A program made the position numbers and the translations under genes. Shown here one piece after another: positions 44,503 to 53,587 of a stretch of DNA of 64,000 nt (position 1 is the stretch's first letter; every line of letters starts with the position of its first letter). Below the pieces are notes generated by a model that did not search any database, was not told where the DNA came from, and saw only the letters and a list, made by a program, of their open reading frames with translations. Location of the stretch: the NCBI GenBank assembly GCA_030066685.1, contig JASJBF010000028.1:37448-101447 (forward strand), read 5' to 3'. The DNA is from Kiloniellales bacterium (GTDB taxonomy: Bacteria > Pseudomonadota > Alphaproteobacteria > Kiloniellales > JAKSBE01).

Positions 44503-45531
44503 TCACGGCCGAATCCGGCCGATCCGGGTCACCTCAACCAGGCGCTGCGCGCCGACGGCCGTGGTCCGCCGGTGATGCAGGGCGATCGGCTGGCCGTCGC
44601 GCAGATCGATCAGGTAGCGTCCGGACTCGGTGACCCGGAAGCTCTCTGCCTCCGGCGGGTCGGACGCTCCCTCGTGCTGCTCGCCGCCGTTCCCGGCCAG
44701 CCGCTCCGTCAGGCGCGCGACCGCGGCGCCGATCTGCGCCTGGTCGTAGACGACGCGGACCTCGACCACGGCCTGCCGTTTGACCGCGTCGATCGAAGTC
44801 ACGCCGCGCCGGGCCTCGGCGTCCATGACACGCCCGGCCGCGCGTGGGCCGAGATGCGGCGCGAAGGCTTCGAAGCGGCCGATCGCGAGACCGTGACCGC
44901 CGGCGGCGAAGAGGAGCGCGACCTCCTTCAGGACGCTGCGGCCCAGCTCTTCCTCGGGAAGGCTCGCCAGGGTGCCGAGGATGTCCCGCACGTTGGCTTC
45001 CACGTTGGCGCGCTCCACCGGAGAGATCACCCCGGCCTGGGTCAGGCGCCGCACCAGGCCCTGCAGCTCGCTCAGCATGCCGCGGAAGGCCTGGCGCACC
45101 TCGCGGGCGTTGACCAGACGCCGGGGCGCGCCGCTTGAATCGGCCTGGTAGACCAGGGGCACGCCGGTGATCAGCGCGGCGAGGCGGCTCAGCAGGCGGT
45201 CCAGGCCCGGCTTGGTCGAGCCCGGCGCGGTCGCCTCGGTCTCGGTAATCTCGAAGCGGTAAAGGTAGCCGGCCGGGTTCCGCTCCAGCGGGGTCAGCCG
45301 GGCGCGGCTCCGGACCTCCAGGATGCGCGCCAGTCCCCGGCCGTCGCTGCGCTGTCGGCTGCGGGTGATCTCGAAGTGACGCGCGACCCCGATTTCCGGC
45401 GCGAAGGGGATCTTCAGGCGATCGTCGGCCTCGGCGGCGGGAAGCCGGGCTGGCGCCAGCAGGAGGGCCGCAACGTAAAGCAATGTGTACAGGTAGGCCG
45501 GGCTTCCCACGCGTTTGCGTGTCTGTCTCAT
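44503..45531 (-). CDS. Secreted protein of unknown function
   Basis: A 342-residue protein with a signal peptide ([23 protein letters not shown]). The mature part is charged and helical in the middle ([29 protein letters not shown] ... [29 protein letters not shown]) and beta-rich at both ends ([55 protein letters not shown]). No domain is recognised. The layout suggests a periplasmic or surface protein with two beta domains around a helical insert. ATG at 45531 opens the signal peptide; the upstream frame is open but unsupported. Confidence 0.65.
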   Translation of the reverse strand: MRQTRKRVGSPAYLYTLLYVAALLLAPARLPAAEADDRLKIPFAPEIGVARHFEITRSRQRSDGRGLARILEVRSRARLTPLERNPAGYLYRFEITETEATAPGSTKPGLDRLLSRLAALITGVPLVYQADSSGAPRRLVNAREVRQAFRGMLSELQGLVRRLTQAGVISPVERANVEANVRDILGTLASLPEEELGRSVLKEVALLFAAGGHGLAIGRFEAFAPHLGPRAAGRVMDAEARRGVTSIDAVKRQAVVEVRVVYDQAQIGAAVARLTERLAGNGGEQHEGASDPPEAESFRVTESGRYLIDLRDGQPIALHHRRTTAVGAQRLVEVTRIGRIRP

Positions 45532-45912
45532 CGGATCCGCCGTCAGAAGCCTCGATATATTGAGCGCAGGCCGGCGGCCGCGCCTTTCGTTACTCGTGAT
45601 AGCCTGGAAGATACGGGGTTTCGTTAAGGATCTGCCTAAGCCGCGCTCGGCGCCCGACAGTATTGCCCGGGATGCCGCCGAGGCGCGTGCCCATAACCAC
45701 TTAGCCAGCGCGGGAATGCCGTTGCCTTGGCAGGGCGATTGCCTTACACAAGACCAGCCGGCAAAGACAACGAAACGCAACGAGAACCGGCCCAGGGAGG
45801 CGTCAACGATGGCAGCTTTGGCTGCGCCCGCTCTTATTGCGTCCGATCCGGGTTCGCGACCCTCGCTCCCTCGCGGGCGTCGCGTGGCCGTTGCCGTCGC
45901 GGAACTCGCGTG

Positions 45913-47889
45913 ATGGCAGAGTCCCGCCCGGAGGCCAGCGTCCCGGCCGACCAGGACCAGGACACCTTTCCGAAGCTGCTGCTGAGGAACGCCCGCGACC
46001 GGGGCGCCCAGCCGGCGATGCGCGAGAAGGATCTCGGCATCTGGCAGGCCTGGACCTGGTCCGAGGTGGAGCGGGAGGTCCGGGCGCTGGCCTGCGGGCT
46101 GGCGGCCCTGGGCTTCCGGCGCGGCGACAAGATTGCGATCATCGGCGACAACCGGCCTCGGCTCTACTGGACCATGGTCGCGGCCCAGTGCCTGGGCGGC
46201 GTCCCTGTGCCGATGTACCAGGACGCGGTCGCCGAGGAGATGGCCTACGTCCTGGACCACGCCGAGGCCCGCTTCGCCCTCGCCGAGGACCAGGAGCAGG
46301 TCGACAAGCTGCTCGAGATCAGGGAGCGCTGTCCCCGCCTGGAGACCGTCGTCTACGACGATTCCCGGGGCCTGCGCCACTACAAGCAGGACTTCCTCTC
46401 GGCCTACGACGACGTCCTGGCGCAGGGCCGGGAGCACGACCGCGCAAACCCCGAGTTCCTCGCCGGCGAGGTCGGCAAGGGCCAGGGCGCGGACATCTCG
46501 ATCATCCTCTACACCTCCGGCACCACCGGCCAGCCCAAGGGCGTCGTGCTGTCCTTCGAGAACGTGATCCGGACCGCGCAGAACGCCATCGACTTCGACC
46601 GCCTGTCGGACAAGGAGGAGATGCTGGCCTATTTGCCCATGGCCTGGGTCGGCGACCACATCTTTTCCTACGGCCAGAGCTACTGCGCCGGGTTCTGCGT
46701 CAGCTGCCCGGAGTCCAGCGCTACGGTCATGCACGACCTGAACGAGCTGGGCCCGACCTTCTTTTTCGCGCCGCCGCGGATCTTCGAGAACATCCTGACC
46801 ACGGTGATGATCCGCATGGCCGATGCCGGCTGGATCAAGCGCAATATGTTCCACGCCTTCATGGCCGTGGCGCGGCGGGTCGGCACCCGGATCCTCGACC
46901 GCCAGCCGGTCTCCGCGGCCGATCGCCTGCTCTACGCCCTGGGCGAGGTCCTGGTCTACGGCCCCCTAAAGAACCGCCTGGGCCTCAGCCGGGTGCACGT
47001 CGCCTACACCGCGGGCGAGGCCATCGGCCCGGACATCTTCGACTTCTACCGCTCGCTGGGGATCAACCTGAAGCAGCTCTACGGCATGACCGAGGCCAGC
47101 GTCTTCGTGACCCTGCAGCCCGACGGCGAGATCCGGGCCGACACCGTTGGCCGGCCCGCGCCCGACGTGGAGATCAGGCTGGCGGAGGACGGCGAAGTCC
47201 TGTTCCGCTCGCCCGGGGTGTTCCAGGAGTACTTCAAGAACCCGGAGGCGACCGCCGAGGCCAAGACCCCGGAAGGCTGGGTCCACACCGGCGACGCCGG
47301 CCTCTTCACCGAGGAGGGGCACCTGCGGATCATCGACCGCGCGAAGGACGTCGGCCGGCTCAGCGGCGGCAGCCTCTTCGCGCCCAAGTACCTGGAGAAC
47401 AAGCTCAAGTTCTTCCCTGAGGTGAAGGAGGTCGTGACCTTCGGCCACGAGCGCGACTACGTGACCGCCTTCATCAACATCGACCTGGAAGCGGTCGGCA
47501 GCTGGGCGGAACGCAACAACGTGCCCTACGCCAGCTACCAGGAGCTCGCCGCCAACGAGCAGGTCTACGAGACGATCAAGGTTCACGTCGAGCAGGTCAA
47601 TCAGGACCTCGCCGCCGACCCGCAGTTGGCCGGGACCCAGATCCGACGCTTCCTGATCCTGCACAAGGAGCTCGACCCAGACGACGGCGAGCTGACCCGG
47701 ACTCGCAAGGTGCGGCGCCGGATCATCGCCGACCGCTACGAGCCGCTGATCGACGCGCTCTACGGCGGCGCGGATCACGCCTTCATCGAGACCCAAGTGA
47801 CCTTCGAGGACGGCCGCACCGGCAGGCTCTCGGCAGACCTGCGGATCGTGGAGGCGAAGACCTACCCGGCGATGAAGATGGCCAGCTGA
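45913..47889 (+). CDS. AMP-dependent acyl-CoA synthetase (long-chain type)
   Basis: A 658-residue adenylate-forming enzyme that activates a carboxylic acid to its CoA thioester. The P-loop is YTSGTTGQPKG. MAWVGDHIFSYGQSY and QLYGMTEAS follow in order, then GWVHTGDAGLFTEEGHLRIIDRAKDV, the hinge Asp region. SLFAPKYLENKLKFF is the C-terminal lysine domain lead. The long linker and RVGTRILDRQPVSAADRLLYALGEVLVYGPLKNRLGL are as in long-chain/Faa-type members. It leads a Liv ABC operon (livG follows after 10 nt), so its substrate is probably what the transporter imports. ATG at 45913 is preferred. Confidence 0.85.
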   Translation: MAESRPEASVPADQDQDTFPKLLLRNARDRGAQPAMREKDLGIWQAWTWSEVEREVRALACGLAALGFRRGDKIAIIGDNRPRLYWTMVAAQCLGGVPVPMYQDAVAEEMAYVLDHAEARFALAEDQEQVDKLLEIRERCPRLETVVYDDSRGLRHYKQDFLSAYDDVLAQGREHDRANPEFLAGEVGKGQGADISIILYTSGTTGQPKGVVLSFENVIRTAQNAIDFDRLSDKEEMLAYLPMAWVGDHIFSYGQSYCAGFCVSCPESSATVMHDLNELGPTFFFAPPRIFENILTTVMIRMADAGWIKRNMFHAFMAVARRVGTRILDRQPVSAADRLLYALGEVLVYGPLKNRLGLSRVHVAYTAGEAIGPDIFDFYRSLGINLKQLYGMTEASVFVTLQPDGEIRADTVGRPAPDVEIRLAEDGEVLFRSPGVFQEYFKNPEATAEAKTPEGWVHTGDAGLFTEEGHLRIIDRAKDVGRLSGGSLFAPKYLENKLKFFPEVKEVVTFGHERDYVTAFINIDLEAVGSWAERNNVPYASYQELAANEQVYETIKVHVEQVNQDLAADPQLAGTQIRRFLILHKELDPDDGELTRTRKVRRRIIADRYEPLIDALYGGADHAFIETQVTFEDGRTGRLSADLRIVEAKTYPAMKMAS

Positions 47890-47899
47890 TGACGCCCGG

Positions 47900-48742
47900 A
47901 TGGAGCCCCTGATGGAGCCAGCGACCGCGACCCTGGAAACGGAGAGCCAAGAGGCGCCGGCGCCCAAGCGGCTCGGCGAAGTCCTGCTGAGCGTCGACGA
48001 CATCAGCCTCTCCTTCGGCGGCGTCAACGCGCTCGCGAACATCAGCTTCGAGATCCGCGAGCATGAGATCCTGGCGATCATCGGCCCCAACGGTGCCGGC
48101 AAGTCCTCGATGCTCAACGTGATCAACGGCTTCTACCAGCCGCAGAAGGGCAAGGTCTCCTTCAAGGGCACGACCTTCCGGCGCATGCGCCCGCACGTCG
48201 CGGCCAAGCTCGGCATCGCCCGGACCTTCCAGAACATCGCGCTGTTCAAGGGCATGAGCACCCTGGACAACCTGATGACCGGGCGGCTCCTGAAGATGAA
48301 GCGCAACCTCCTCTGGCAGGCGCTCTACTACGGGCCGGCCCAGAGGGAGGAGATCGCCCATCGCGAGGCGGTCGAGCGGATCATCGACTTCCTCGAGATC
48401 CAGGCGATCCGCAAGACCCCGGTGGGCCGCCTGCCCTACGGCCTGCAGAAGCGGGTCGAGCTGGGTCGGGCACTGGCCATGGAGCCGGACCTGCTGCTGC
48501 TCGACGAACCCATGGCCGGCATGAACGTCGAGGAGAAGGAGGACATGTGCCGCTTCATTCTCGACGTCAACGACGAGTTCGGCACCACCATCGCTTTGAT
48601 CGAGCACGACATGGGTGTGGTGATGGACATCTCGGACCGGGTCGTGGTCCTCGACTACGGCCGCAAGCTGGCCGACGGCCCGCCGGACGAGGTGCGCGGC
48701 AACCCGGACGTCATCGACGCCTATCTTGGCGTCAGCCATTGA
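47900..48742 (+). CDS. livG: Branched-chain-type ABC transporter ATPase (LivG)
   Basis: A 280-residue ABC ATPase. Walker A: IGPNGAGKSSMLNVINGF. Q-loop: RTFQNIALFKGMSTLDNLMTGR. Signature: [32 protein letters not shown] with Walker B. The switch is in ALIEHDM. The family end GPPDEVRGNPDVIDAYLG is typical of LivG. An N-terminal 25-residue extension (about to VLLSVDDISLSFGG) is acidic and unusual. It lies 10 nt after the CoA synthetase and 23 nt before livH, forming one operon. Confidence 0.9.
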   Translation: MEPLMEPATATLETESQEAPAPKRLGEVLLSVDDISLSFGGVNALANISFEIREHEILAIIGPNGAGKSSMLNVINGFYQPQKGKVSFKGTTFRRMRPHVAAKLGIARTFQNIALFKGMSTLDNLMTGRLLKMKRNLLWQALYYGPAQREEIAHREAVERIIDFLEIQAIRKTPVGRLPYGLQKRVELGRALAMEPDLLLLDEPMAGMNVEEKEDMCRFILDVNDEFGTTIALIEHDMGVVMDISDRVVVLDYGRKLADGPPDEVRGNPDVIDAYLGVSH

Positions 48743-48765
48743 CCCGGAGGCCCTGAGGTAAAGCC

Positions 48766-49785
48766 ATGAACGCAGTCCTGGCCCGTCCGCTCACCCTGTG
48801 GCTGCTCGCGCTGCCGCTGATCATCGCCGTCATCGGCCTCGGCCTGCAGGGCCTGGCCGCGGTCAATTCCTCGGTCTTCTTCGCCTGGTCTTACTTCCTC
48901 GAGGTGCTGATCGCGGGCCTGCTGCAGGGCGTCATGTATGCCCTGGTGGCGCTCGGTTTCGTTCTGATCTTCAAGGCTTCCGGGATCTTCAACTTCGCCC
49001 AGGGCTCGCTGGTGCTCTTCGCGGCCCTGACCATGGTCGGCTTCATCGAGATGGGCCTGCATTGGACCCTGGCCTTCATGGTCACGGCCGGGGTCATGGT
49101 GCTGCTGGCGGTGGTGGTCGAGCGGGTGGTCCTGCGGCCCCTGGTCAACCAGCCGCACATCATCCTCTTCATGGCGACCATCGGGATCTTCTACTTCCTC
49201 GACGGCTTCGGCCAGACCCTCTGGGGCTCCGACGTCAAGGTGCTCGACATCGGCATCCCCAAGCAGCCGCTCTTCGTCCTTCAAGGCGTCTTCGAGGGCG
49301 GCATCCTGGTCAACGCCTTCGACCTGGTCGCCGCCCTGGTCGGGGCGGTGCTGGTGGTCGGGCTGGCGGTCTTCTTCCACTACACCCGGATCGGCCGGGC
49401 CCTGCGGGCGGTCGCCGACGACCACCAGGCGGCGCTCTCGGTCGGCATCCCGCTCAAGACCATCTGGGCGATCGTCTGGTCGGTCGCCGGCATCGTGGCC
49501 CTGGTCGCCGGCATCATGTGGGGCAGCAAGGCCGGGGTGCAGTTCTCCCTGGCCCTGATCGCGCTCAAGGCCCTGCCGGTGCTGATCCTGGGCGGCTTCA
49601 CCTCGATCCCCGGGGCGATCATCGGCGGGCTGATCATCGGTGCGGGCGAGCAGCTCGCAGAGGTCTTCATCGGGCCGCTCTTCGGCGGCGCGATCCAGGA
49701 CTGGTTCGCCTACATGCTGGCGCTGGTCTTCCTGCTGTTCCGGCCCCAGGGCCTGTTCGGCGAAAAGATCATCGAGAGGGTCTAG
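48766..49785 (+). CDS. livH: Branched-chain-type ABC transporter permease (LivH)
   Basis: A 339-residue inner-membrane permease with about eight to nine hydrophobic segments. Family features: LLQGVMYALVALGFVLIFKASGIFNFAQGSLVLFAAL (the conserved N-G-F-A-x-G loop region), and GRALRAVADDHQAALSVGIPLKTIWAIVWSVAGIVALVAGIMWG, the cytoplasmic coupling loop. The C-terminus FRPQGLFGEKIIERV is characteristic. Its stop is directly followed by the 18-bp end of an inverted-repeat element, which separates it from livM. Confidence 0.9.
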   Translation: MNAVLARPLTLWLLALPLIIAVIGLGLQGLAAVNSSVFFAWSYFLEVLIAGLLQGVMYALVALGFVLIFKASGIFNFAQGSLVLFAALTMVGFIEMGLHWTLAFMVTAGVMVLLAVVVERVVLRPLVNQPHIILFMATIGIFYFLDGFGQTLWGSDVKVLDIGIPKQPLFVLQGVFEGGILVNAFDLVAALVGAVLVVGLAVFFHYTRIGRALRAVADDHQAALSVGIPLKTIWAIVWSVAGIVALVAGIMWGSKAGVQFSLALIALKALPVLILGGFTSIPGAIIGGLIIGAGEQLAEVFIGPLFGGAIQDWFAYMLALVFLLFRPQGLFGEKIIERV

Positions 49786-50046
49786 TACCCACTTTCAGGA
49801 TTGAGTGCATCGTATGACGAGCTTTCAAGACTTTCGGTTAGGAGCGTGGCCCGCCGTGATGCGGGGCATCACAAGGGCCGCGCAACGCGGTCCGAAAGTC
49901 TTGAAAGCTCGCCCGCAGGGTTGCCGAGGCGCCCGCCCGGCGTCGTCAGCGGCACTCACCAATGCGCGGGCATCGCTTTCGCACCGCTTCCTGGCCGGAC
50001 AGACGCCTCGGCAATCAGACGACGCACCCAATCCTGAAAGTGGGTA
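49786..50046. repeat. 261-bp nested inverted-repeat element between livH and livM
   Basis: Terminal inverted repeats of 18 bp (49786-49803 and 50029-50046, TACCCACTTTCAGGATTG and complement) bound the element exactly at the livH stop and 8 nt before the livM start. Inside, a 20-bp inverted repeat (49818-49837/49892-49911) forms a long hairpin with an inner stem GTGATGC/GCATCAC. A second set, 49921-49931 with 50004-50014 and 49940-49947 with 50018-50025, is interleaved, so it could form a pseudoknot. No real protein is coded. It may be a MITE-like mobile unit or a structured RNA in the operon message. Confidence 0.75.
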
Positions 50047-50053
50047 CTGAGCG

Positions 50054-51133
50054 ATGCTCTACCGCGAGGCCGGCCAGTTCAAGACCAGCTACGGCCGCGA
50101 CCAGGCGGTCTTCCCGATCCGCCAGGACCAGATCGGCATCGCCCTGCTGCTGGCGGTCGCGGTCCTCGGGGTCCCGGCGCTGGCCGGCGAGTACTGGCTG
50201 GAGACCATCTTCGTCCCCTTCCTGGTGTTCTCCCTGGCCGCCATCGGGCTCAACCTGCTGACAGGCTACTGCGGCCAGCTCAGCCTCGGCACCGGCGGAT
50301 TCATGGCCTGCGGCGCCTTCTTCGCCTACAAGCTGACGACCGCCTTCCCCGAGCTGCACGTGCTGATCGTCTTCCTGCTGGCGGGCTTCGGCTCGGCCGC
50401 GGTCGGTGTGTTCTTCGGCATCCCCTCGCTCAGGATCAAGGGCTTCTATCTGGCCGTGGCGACCCTGGCCGCGCAGTTCTTCCTGGTCTGGATGTTCAAC
50501 AAGTTCGACTGGTGGACCAACTACAGCCCTTCGGGCGTGATCTCGGCGCCGCCGCGCGAGGTCCTGCCCGGGATCTTCCTGACCGGCACCGAGGCGACGC
50601 CGATCACCAAGTACCTCTTCCTGCTGGGCCTGGTGGCGGTGCTGGCGCTGGTCGCCAAGAACCTGACCCGCAGCGCCATCGGCCGCTCCTGGATGGCGAT
50701 CCGCGACATGGACATCGCCGCCGAGATCATCGGCATCCGGCCGCTCTGGGCCAAGCTCTCGGCCTTCGCGATCAGTTCCTTCTTCATCGGCATCGCCGGC
50801 GCGCTCTGGGCCTTCGTCTACACCGGCTCGGTCGAGGCCCTGGCCTTCCAGATCGACCGCTCCTTCCAGGTCCTCTTCATGGTCATCATCGGCGGCCTGG
50901 GCTCGATCCTCGGGTCCTTCCTGGGCGCCGCCTTCATCGTCCTGCTGCCGATCCTGCTGAACAACGTGCCGGCTGCGATCGGGCTGCAGATGTCGGTGGA
51001 GATGGTCTCACACCTGGAATTCATGATCTTCGGCGCCTTGATAATCTTCTTCCTGATCGTCGAGCCGCACGGCCTGGCCCGGCTCTGGCAGATCGGCAAG
51101 GAGAAGCTGCGCCTTTGGCCCTTCCCCTACTGA
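50054..51133 (+). CDS. livM: Branched-chain-type ABC transporter permease (LivM)
   Basis: A 359-residue permease with about ten hydrophobic segments. Family blocks: LTGYCGQLSLGTGGFMACGAFFAYKL, GFGSAAVGVFFGIPSLRIKGFYLAVATLAAQFFLVWMFNKFDWWTNYSPSGVIS and GRSWMAIRDMDIAAEIIGIRPLWAKLSAFAISSFFIGIAGALW with the coupling loop. The C-terminus IFFLIVEPHGLARLWQ is typical. There is no clear ribosome site because the inverted-repeat element ends only 7 nt upstream (GTACTGAGCG), which could lower translation. Confidence 0.9.
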   Translation: MLYREAGQFKTSYGRDQAVFPIRQDQIGIALLLAVAVLGVPALAGEYWLETIFVPFLVFSLAAIGLNLLTGYCGQLSLGTGGFMACGAFFAYKLTTAFPELHVLIVFLLAGFGSAAVGVFFGIPSLRIKGFYLAVATLAAQFFLVWMFNKFDWWTNYSPSGVISAPPREVLPGIFLTGTEATPITKYLFLLGLVAVLALVAKNLTRSAIGRSWMAIRDMDIAAEIIGIRPLWAKLSAFAISSFFIGIAGALWAFVYTGSVEALAFQIDRSFQVLFMVIIGGLGSILGSFLGAAFIVLLPILLNNVPAAIGLQMSVEMVSHLEFMIFGALIIFFLIVEPHGLARLWQIGKEKLRLWPFPY

Positions 51134-51246
51134 CGGAAGGTCGACACCCTGCCCCCGATTGGCGGCCGTCGGAGGGCAGTGCTAGCTTGGATGGAATAAG
51201 CCGCCAGACAGAAAAGAGCTTTCGCGGAACAAGGGAGTTTATCGAG

Positions 51247-52557
51247 ATGCAACTCAGGAAACTGGCTTTCGCTGCCGTCGGCGCGCTGGTGCTCGCCGGC
51301 ACGGCGGTCACCCCGCCGGCCTCGGCGGCCGAGCAGTTCGTGCCGCTGCTGGTCTACCGGACCGGGCCCTACGCCCCCAACGGGATCCCGCTGGCCGACG
51401 GCTTCAACGACTACCTGCAGCTGGTCAACGAGCGCGACGGTGGGATCAACGGCGTCAAGCTGGCCTGGGAGGAGTGCGAGACCCAGTACAACAACGACCG
51501 CGGGGTCGAGTGCTACGAGCGCCTCAAGGCCAAAGGCGCGACCGGTTCCTCGGTGGTCAATCCCTACTCGACCGGCATCACCTATGCCCTGATCGAGCGG
51601 GCCACCGCGGACAACATCCCGGTCCTCTCGATGGGCTACGGGCGGGCCGACGCCTCCGACGGACGGGTCTTTCCCTACGTCTTCACCCTGCCGATCACCT
51701 ACTGGGCCGGCGCCGACGTCATGGTGCAGTACGCGAACGAGCAGGAAGGCGGCAGCCTGAAGGGCAAGAAGATCGCCCTGGTCTACCACGACAGCGCCTA
51801 CGGCAAGGAGCCGATCGCCACCCTGGAGCGCTTGGCCAAGGAGGAAGGCTTCCAGTTCCAGGCCTTCCCGGTCGCCCATCCGGGCCTGGAGCAGAAGGCG
51901 ACCTGGCTGCAGATCGGCCGCCAGCTGCGCCCCGACTGGGTCTTCATGTGGGGCTGGGGCGTCATGAACTCGACCGCGATCAAGGAGGCCGCGGCGGTCG
52001 GCTATCCCATGGACCGCTTTATCGGGATCTGGTGGTCGGGGGCCGAGGCCGACGTCGTGCCGGCCGGTGACGCTGCCAAGGGCTACAAGTCGCTGAACAT
52101 CACCGGGGTCGGCACCAACGCGCCGATCTTCGAGGACATCAAGAAGCTGCACGCCGACGGCAAGGGCCTGGCCGATCCGAAGCACATCGGCACGGTGCTC
52201 TACAATCGGGCGCTGGTGAACACCTTCTACTTCACCGAGGCGATCCGCACCGCCCAGACGAAGTTCGGCCAGAAGCCGCTGTCCGGCGAGGAGATCCAGT
52301 GGGGCTTCGAGAACCTCGACATCACCCAGGATACGATCGACAAGGCCGGGATGACCGGTCTGCTCTCGCCGGTGAAGCTGTCCTGCGCCGATCACGAGGG
52401 CGGCGGCGCCGCCGTGGTGCAGCAGTGGGACGGCGGCAAGTGGGCGGCCATCACCGACTTCATCTCGCCGCGCCGTGCGGCGCTGCGGCCGGCCTACGAA
52501 GCCTCGGCGGCGCAGTACGCCAAGGAGAAGGGCATCACGCCGCGCAACTGCAGCTAG
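51247..52557 (+). CDS. livK: Branched-chain-type ABC substrate-binding protein (LivK-like)
   Basis: A 436-residue periplasmic type I binding protein. The signal peptide is MQLRKLAFAAVGALVLAGTA with processing near ASAAEQ. The mature protein starts FVPLLVYRTGPYAPNGIPLADGFNDYLQLVNERDGGINGVKL. IPVLSMGYGRADASDGRVFPYVFTLPITYWAGADVMVQYA and KKIALVYHDSAYGKEPIATLERLAKEEGF match the two-lobed fold. It differs from amino-acid LivK types and resembles binding proteins linked to CoA-ligase operons for aromatic or short acids. The ligand cannot be fixed from sequence. Confidence 0.88.
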   Translation: MQLRKLAFAAVGALVLAGTAVTPPASAAEQFVPLLVYRTGPYAPNGIPLADGFNDYLQLVNERDGGINGVKLAWEECETQYNNDRGVECYERLKAKGATGSSVVNPYSTGITYALIERATADNIPVLSMGYGRADASDGRVFPYVFTLPITYWAGADVMVQYANEQEGGSLKGKKIALVYHDSAYGKEPIATLERLAKEEGFQFQAFPVAHPGLEQKATWLQIGRQLRPDWVFMWGWGVMNSTAIKEAAAVGYPMDRFIGIWWSGAEADVVPAGDAAKGYKSLNITGVGTNAPIFEDIKKLHADGKGLADPKHIGTVLYNRALVNTFYFTEAIRTAQTKFGQKPLSGEEIQWGFENLDITQDTIDKAGMTGLLSPVKLSCADHEGGGAAVVQQWDGGKWAAITDFISPRRAALRPAYEASAAQYAKEKGITPRNCS

Positions 52558-52637
52558 GCAAGGGAAGGCGCGCCGCGGCCCCGTGACCGGGGGCCGCGGC
52601 CGCCGTCTCGGCCCGCCCAGAGCGGAGACCTCGCGCC

Positions 52638-53492
52638 ATGACCCAACCCGCGGCCACCGCACTGCAGTCCGCCCCGGAGCCGGCGGCCGAATCGCCGTTG
52701 CTCTCGGTCAACAACATCGAGGTCATCTACGACCACGTCATCCTGGTCCTCAAGGGCGTCTCGCTGGAGGTGCCGGAAGGCGGCATCGTCGCGCTGCTCG
52801 GCGCCAACGGCGCCGGCAAGACCACGACCCTGAAGGCGATCTCCAACCTGCTGCGCGCCGAGCGCGGCGAGGTCACGAAGGGCTCGATCCTGCTCGGCGG
52901 GGACAAGGTCGACCGCCTGACCCCCAACGACCTGGTCCGGCGCGGCGTGGTCCAGGTCATGGAAGGCCGGCACTGCTTCGAGCACCTGACCGTCGAGGAG
53001 AACCTGCTGACCGGGGCCTATACCCGGCGCGACGGCCGGGCCGCGATCGACCGCGACCTGGAGATGGTCTACGGCTATTTCCCGCGCCTCAAGGAGCGGC
53101 GGGGCTCCCAGGCCGGCTACACCTCGGGCGGCGAGCAGCAGATGACCGCCATCGGCCGGGCCCTGATGAGCCGGCCCAAGATGATCCTGCTCGACGAGCC
53201 CTCGATGGGCCTGGCCCCGCAGCTGGTCGAGGAGATTTTCGAGATCGTCAAGCTGTTCAACGAGCGGGAGGGCGTCACCATCCTGCTCGCCGAGCAGAAC
53301 ACCAACGTCGCGCTGCGCTACGCCAAGTACGGCTACATCCTGGAGAACGGCCGGGTCGTCCTGGACGGCACCGCCGAGGCCTTGCAGGAGAACGAGGACG
53401 TCAAGGAGTTCTACCTCGGGCTCTCCGCCGGCGGCCGCAAGAGCTACCGCGACGTCAAGCACTACAAGCGGCGCAAGCGCTGGCTCGCCTGA
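52638..53492 (+). CDS. livF: Branched-chain-type ABC transporter ATPase (LivF)
   Basis: A 284-residue ABC ATPase. Walker A: LLGANGAGKTTTLKAISNLL. The signature TSGGEQQMTAIGRALMSRPKMILLDEPSMGLAPQLVEEIFEIV carries Walker B. Switch/H-loop region: ILLAEQNTNVAL. An acidic 20-residue N-terminus and a basic C-terminal tail (RKSYRDVKHYKRRKRWLA) lie outside the usual LivF length (about 235). It completes the ABC set GHMKF. Confidence 0.9.
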   Translation: MTQPAATALQSAPEPAAESPLLSVNNIEVIYDHVILVLKGVSLEVPEGGIVALLGANGAGKTTTLKAISNLLRAERGEVTKGSILLGGDKVDRLTPNDLVRRGVVQVMEGRHCFEHLTVEENLLTGAYTRRDGRAAIDRDLEMVYGYFPRLKERRGSQAGYTSGGEQQMTAIGRALMSRPKMILLDEPSMGLAPQLVEEIFEIVKLFNEREGVTILLAEQNTNVALRYAKYGYILENGRVVLDGTAEALQENEDVKEFYLGLSAGGRKSYRDVKHYKRRKRWLA

Positions 53493-53587
53493 GACCGGCC
53501 GTACCGCAGAGGCCGCCCCCGGAACGGCCGGCAAAGATCCCAAACTTGATCGATTGCAGGCCGCCGGACTTCGGGTAACCTGTCGTT

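Noticed and set aside
49801..50050. Short open frames inside the inverted-repeat element
   Set aside because: Their products have no similarity, the frames on both strands are explained by the palindromic arms, and no ribosome site is present.
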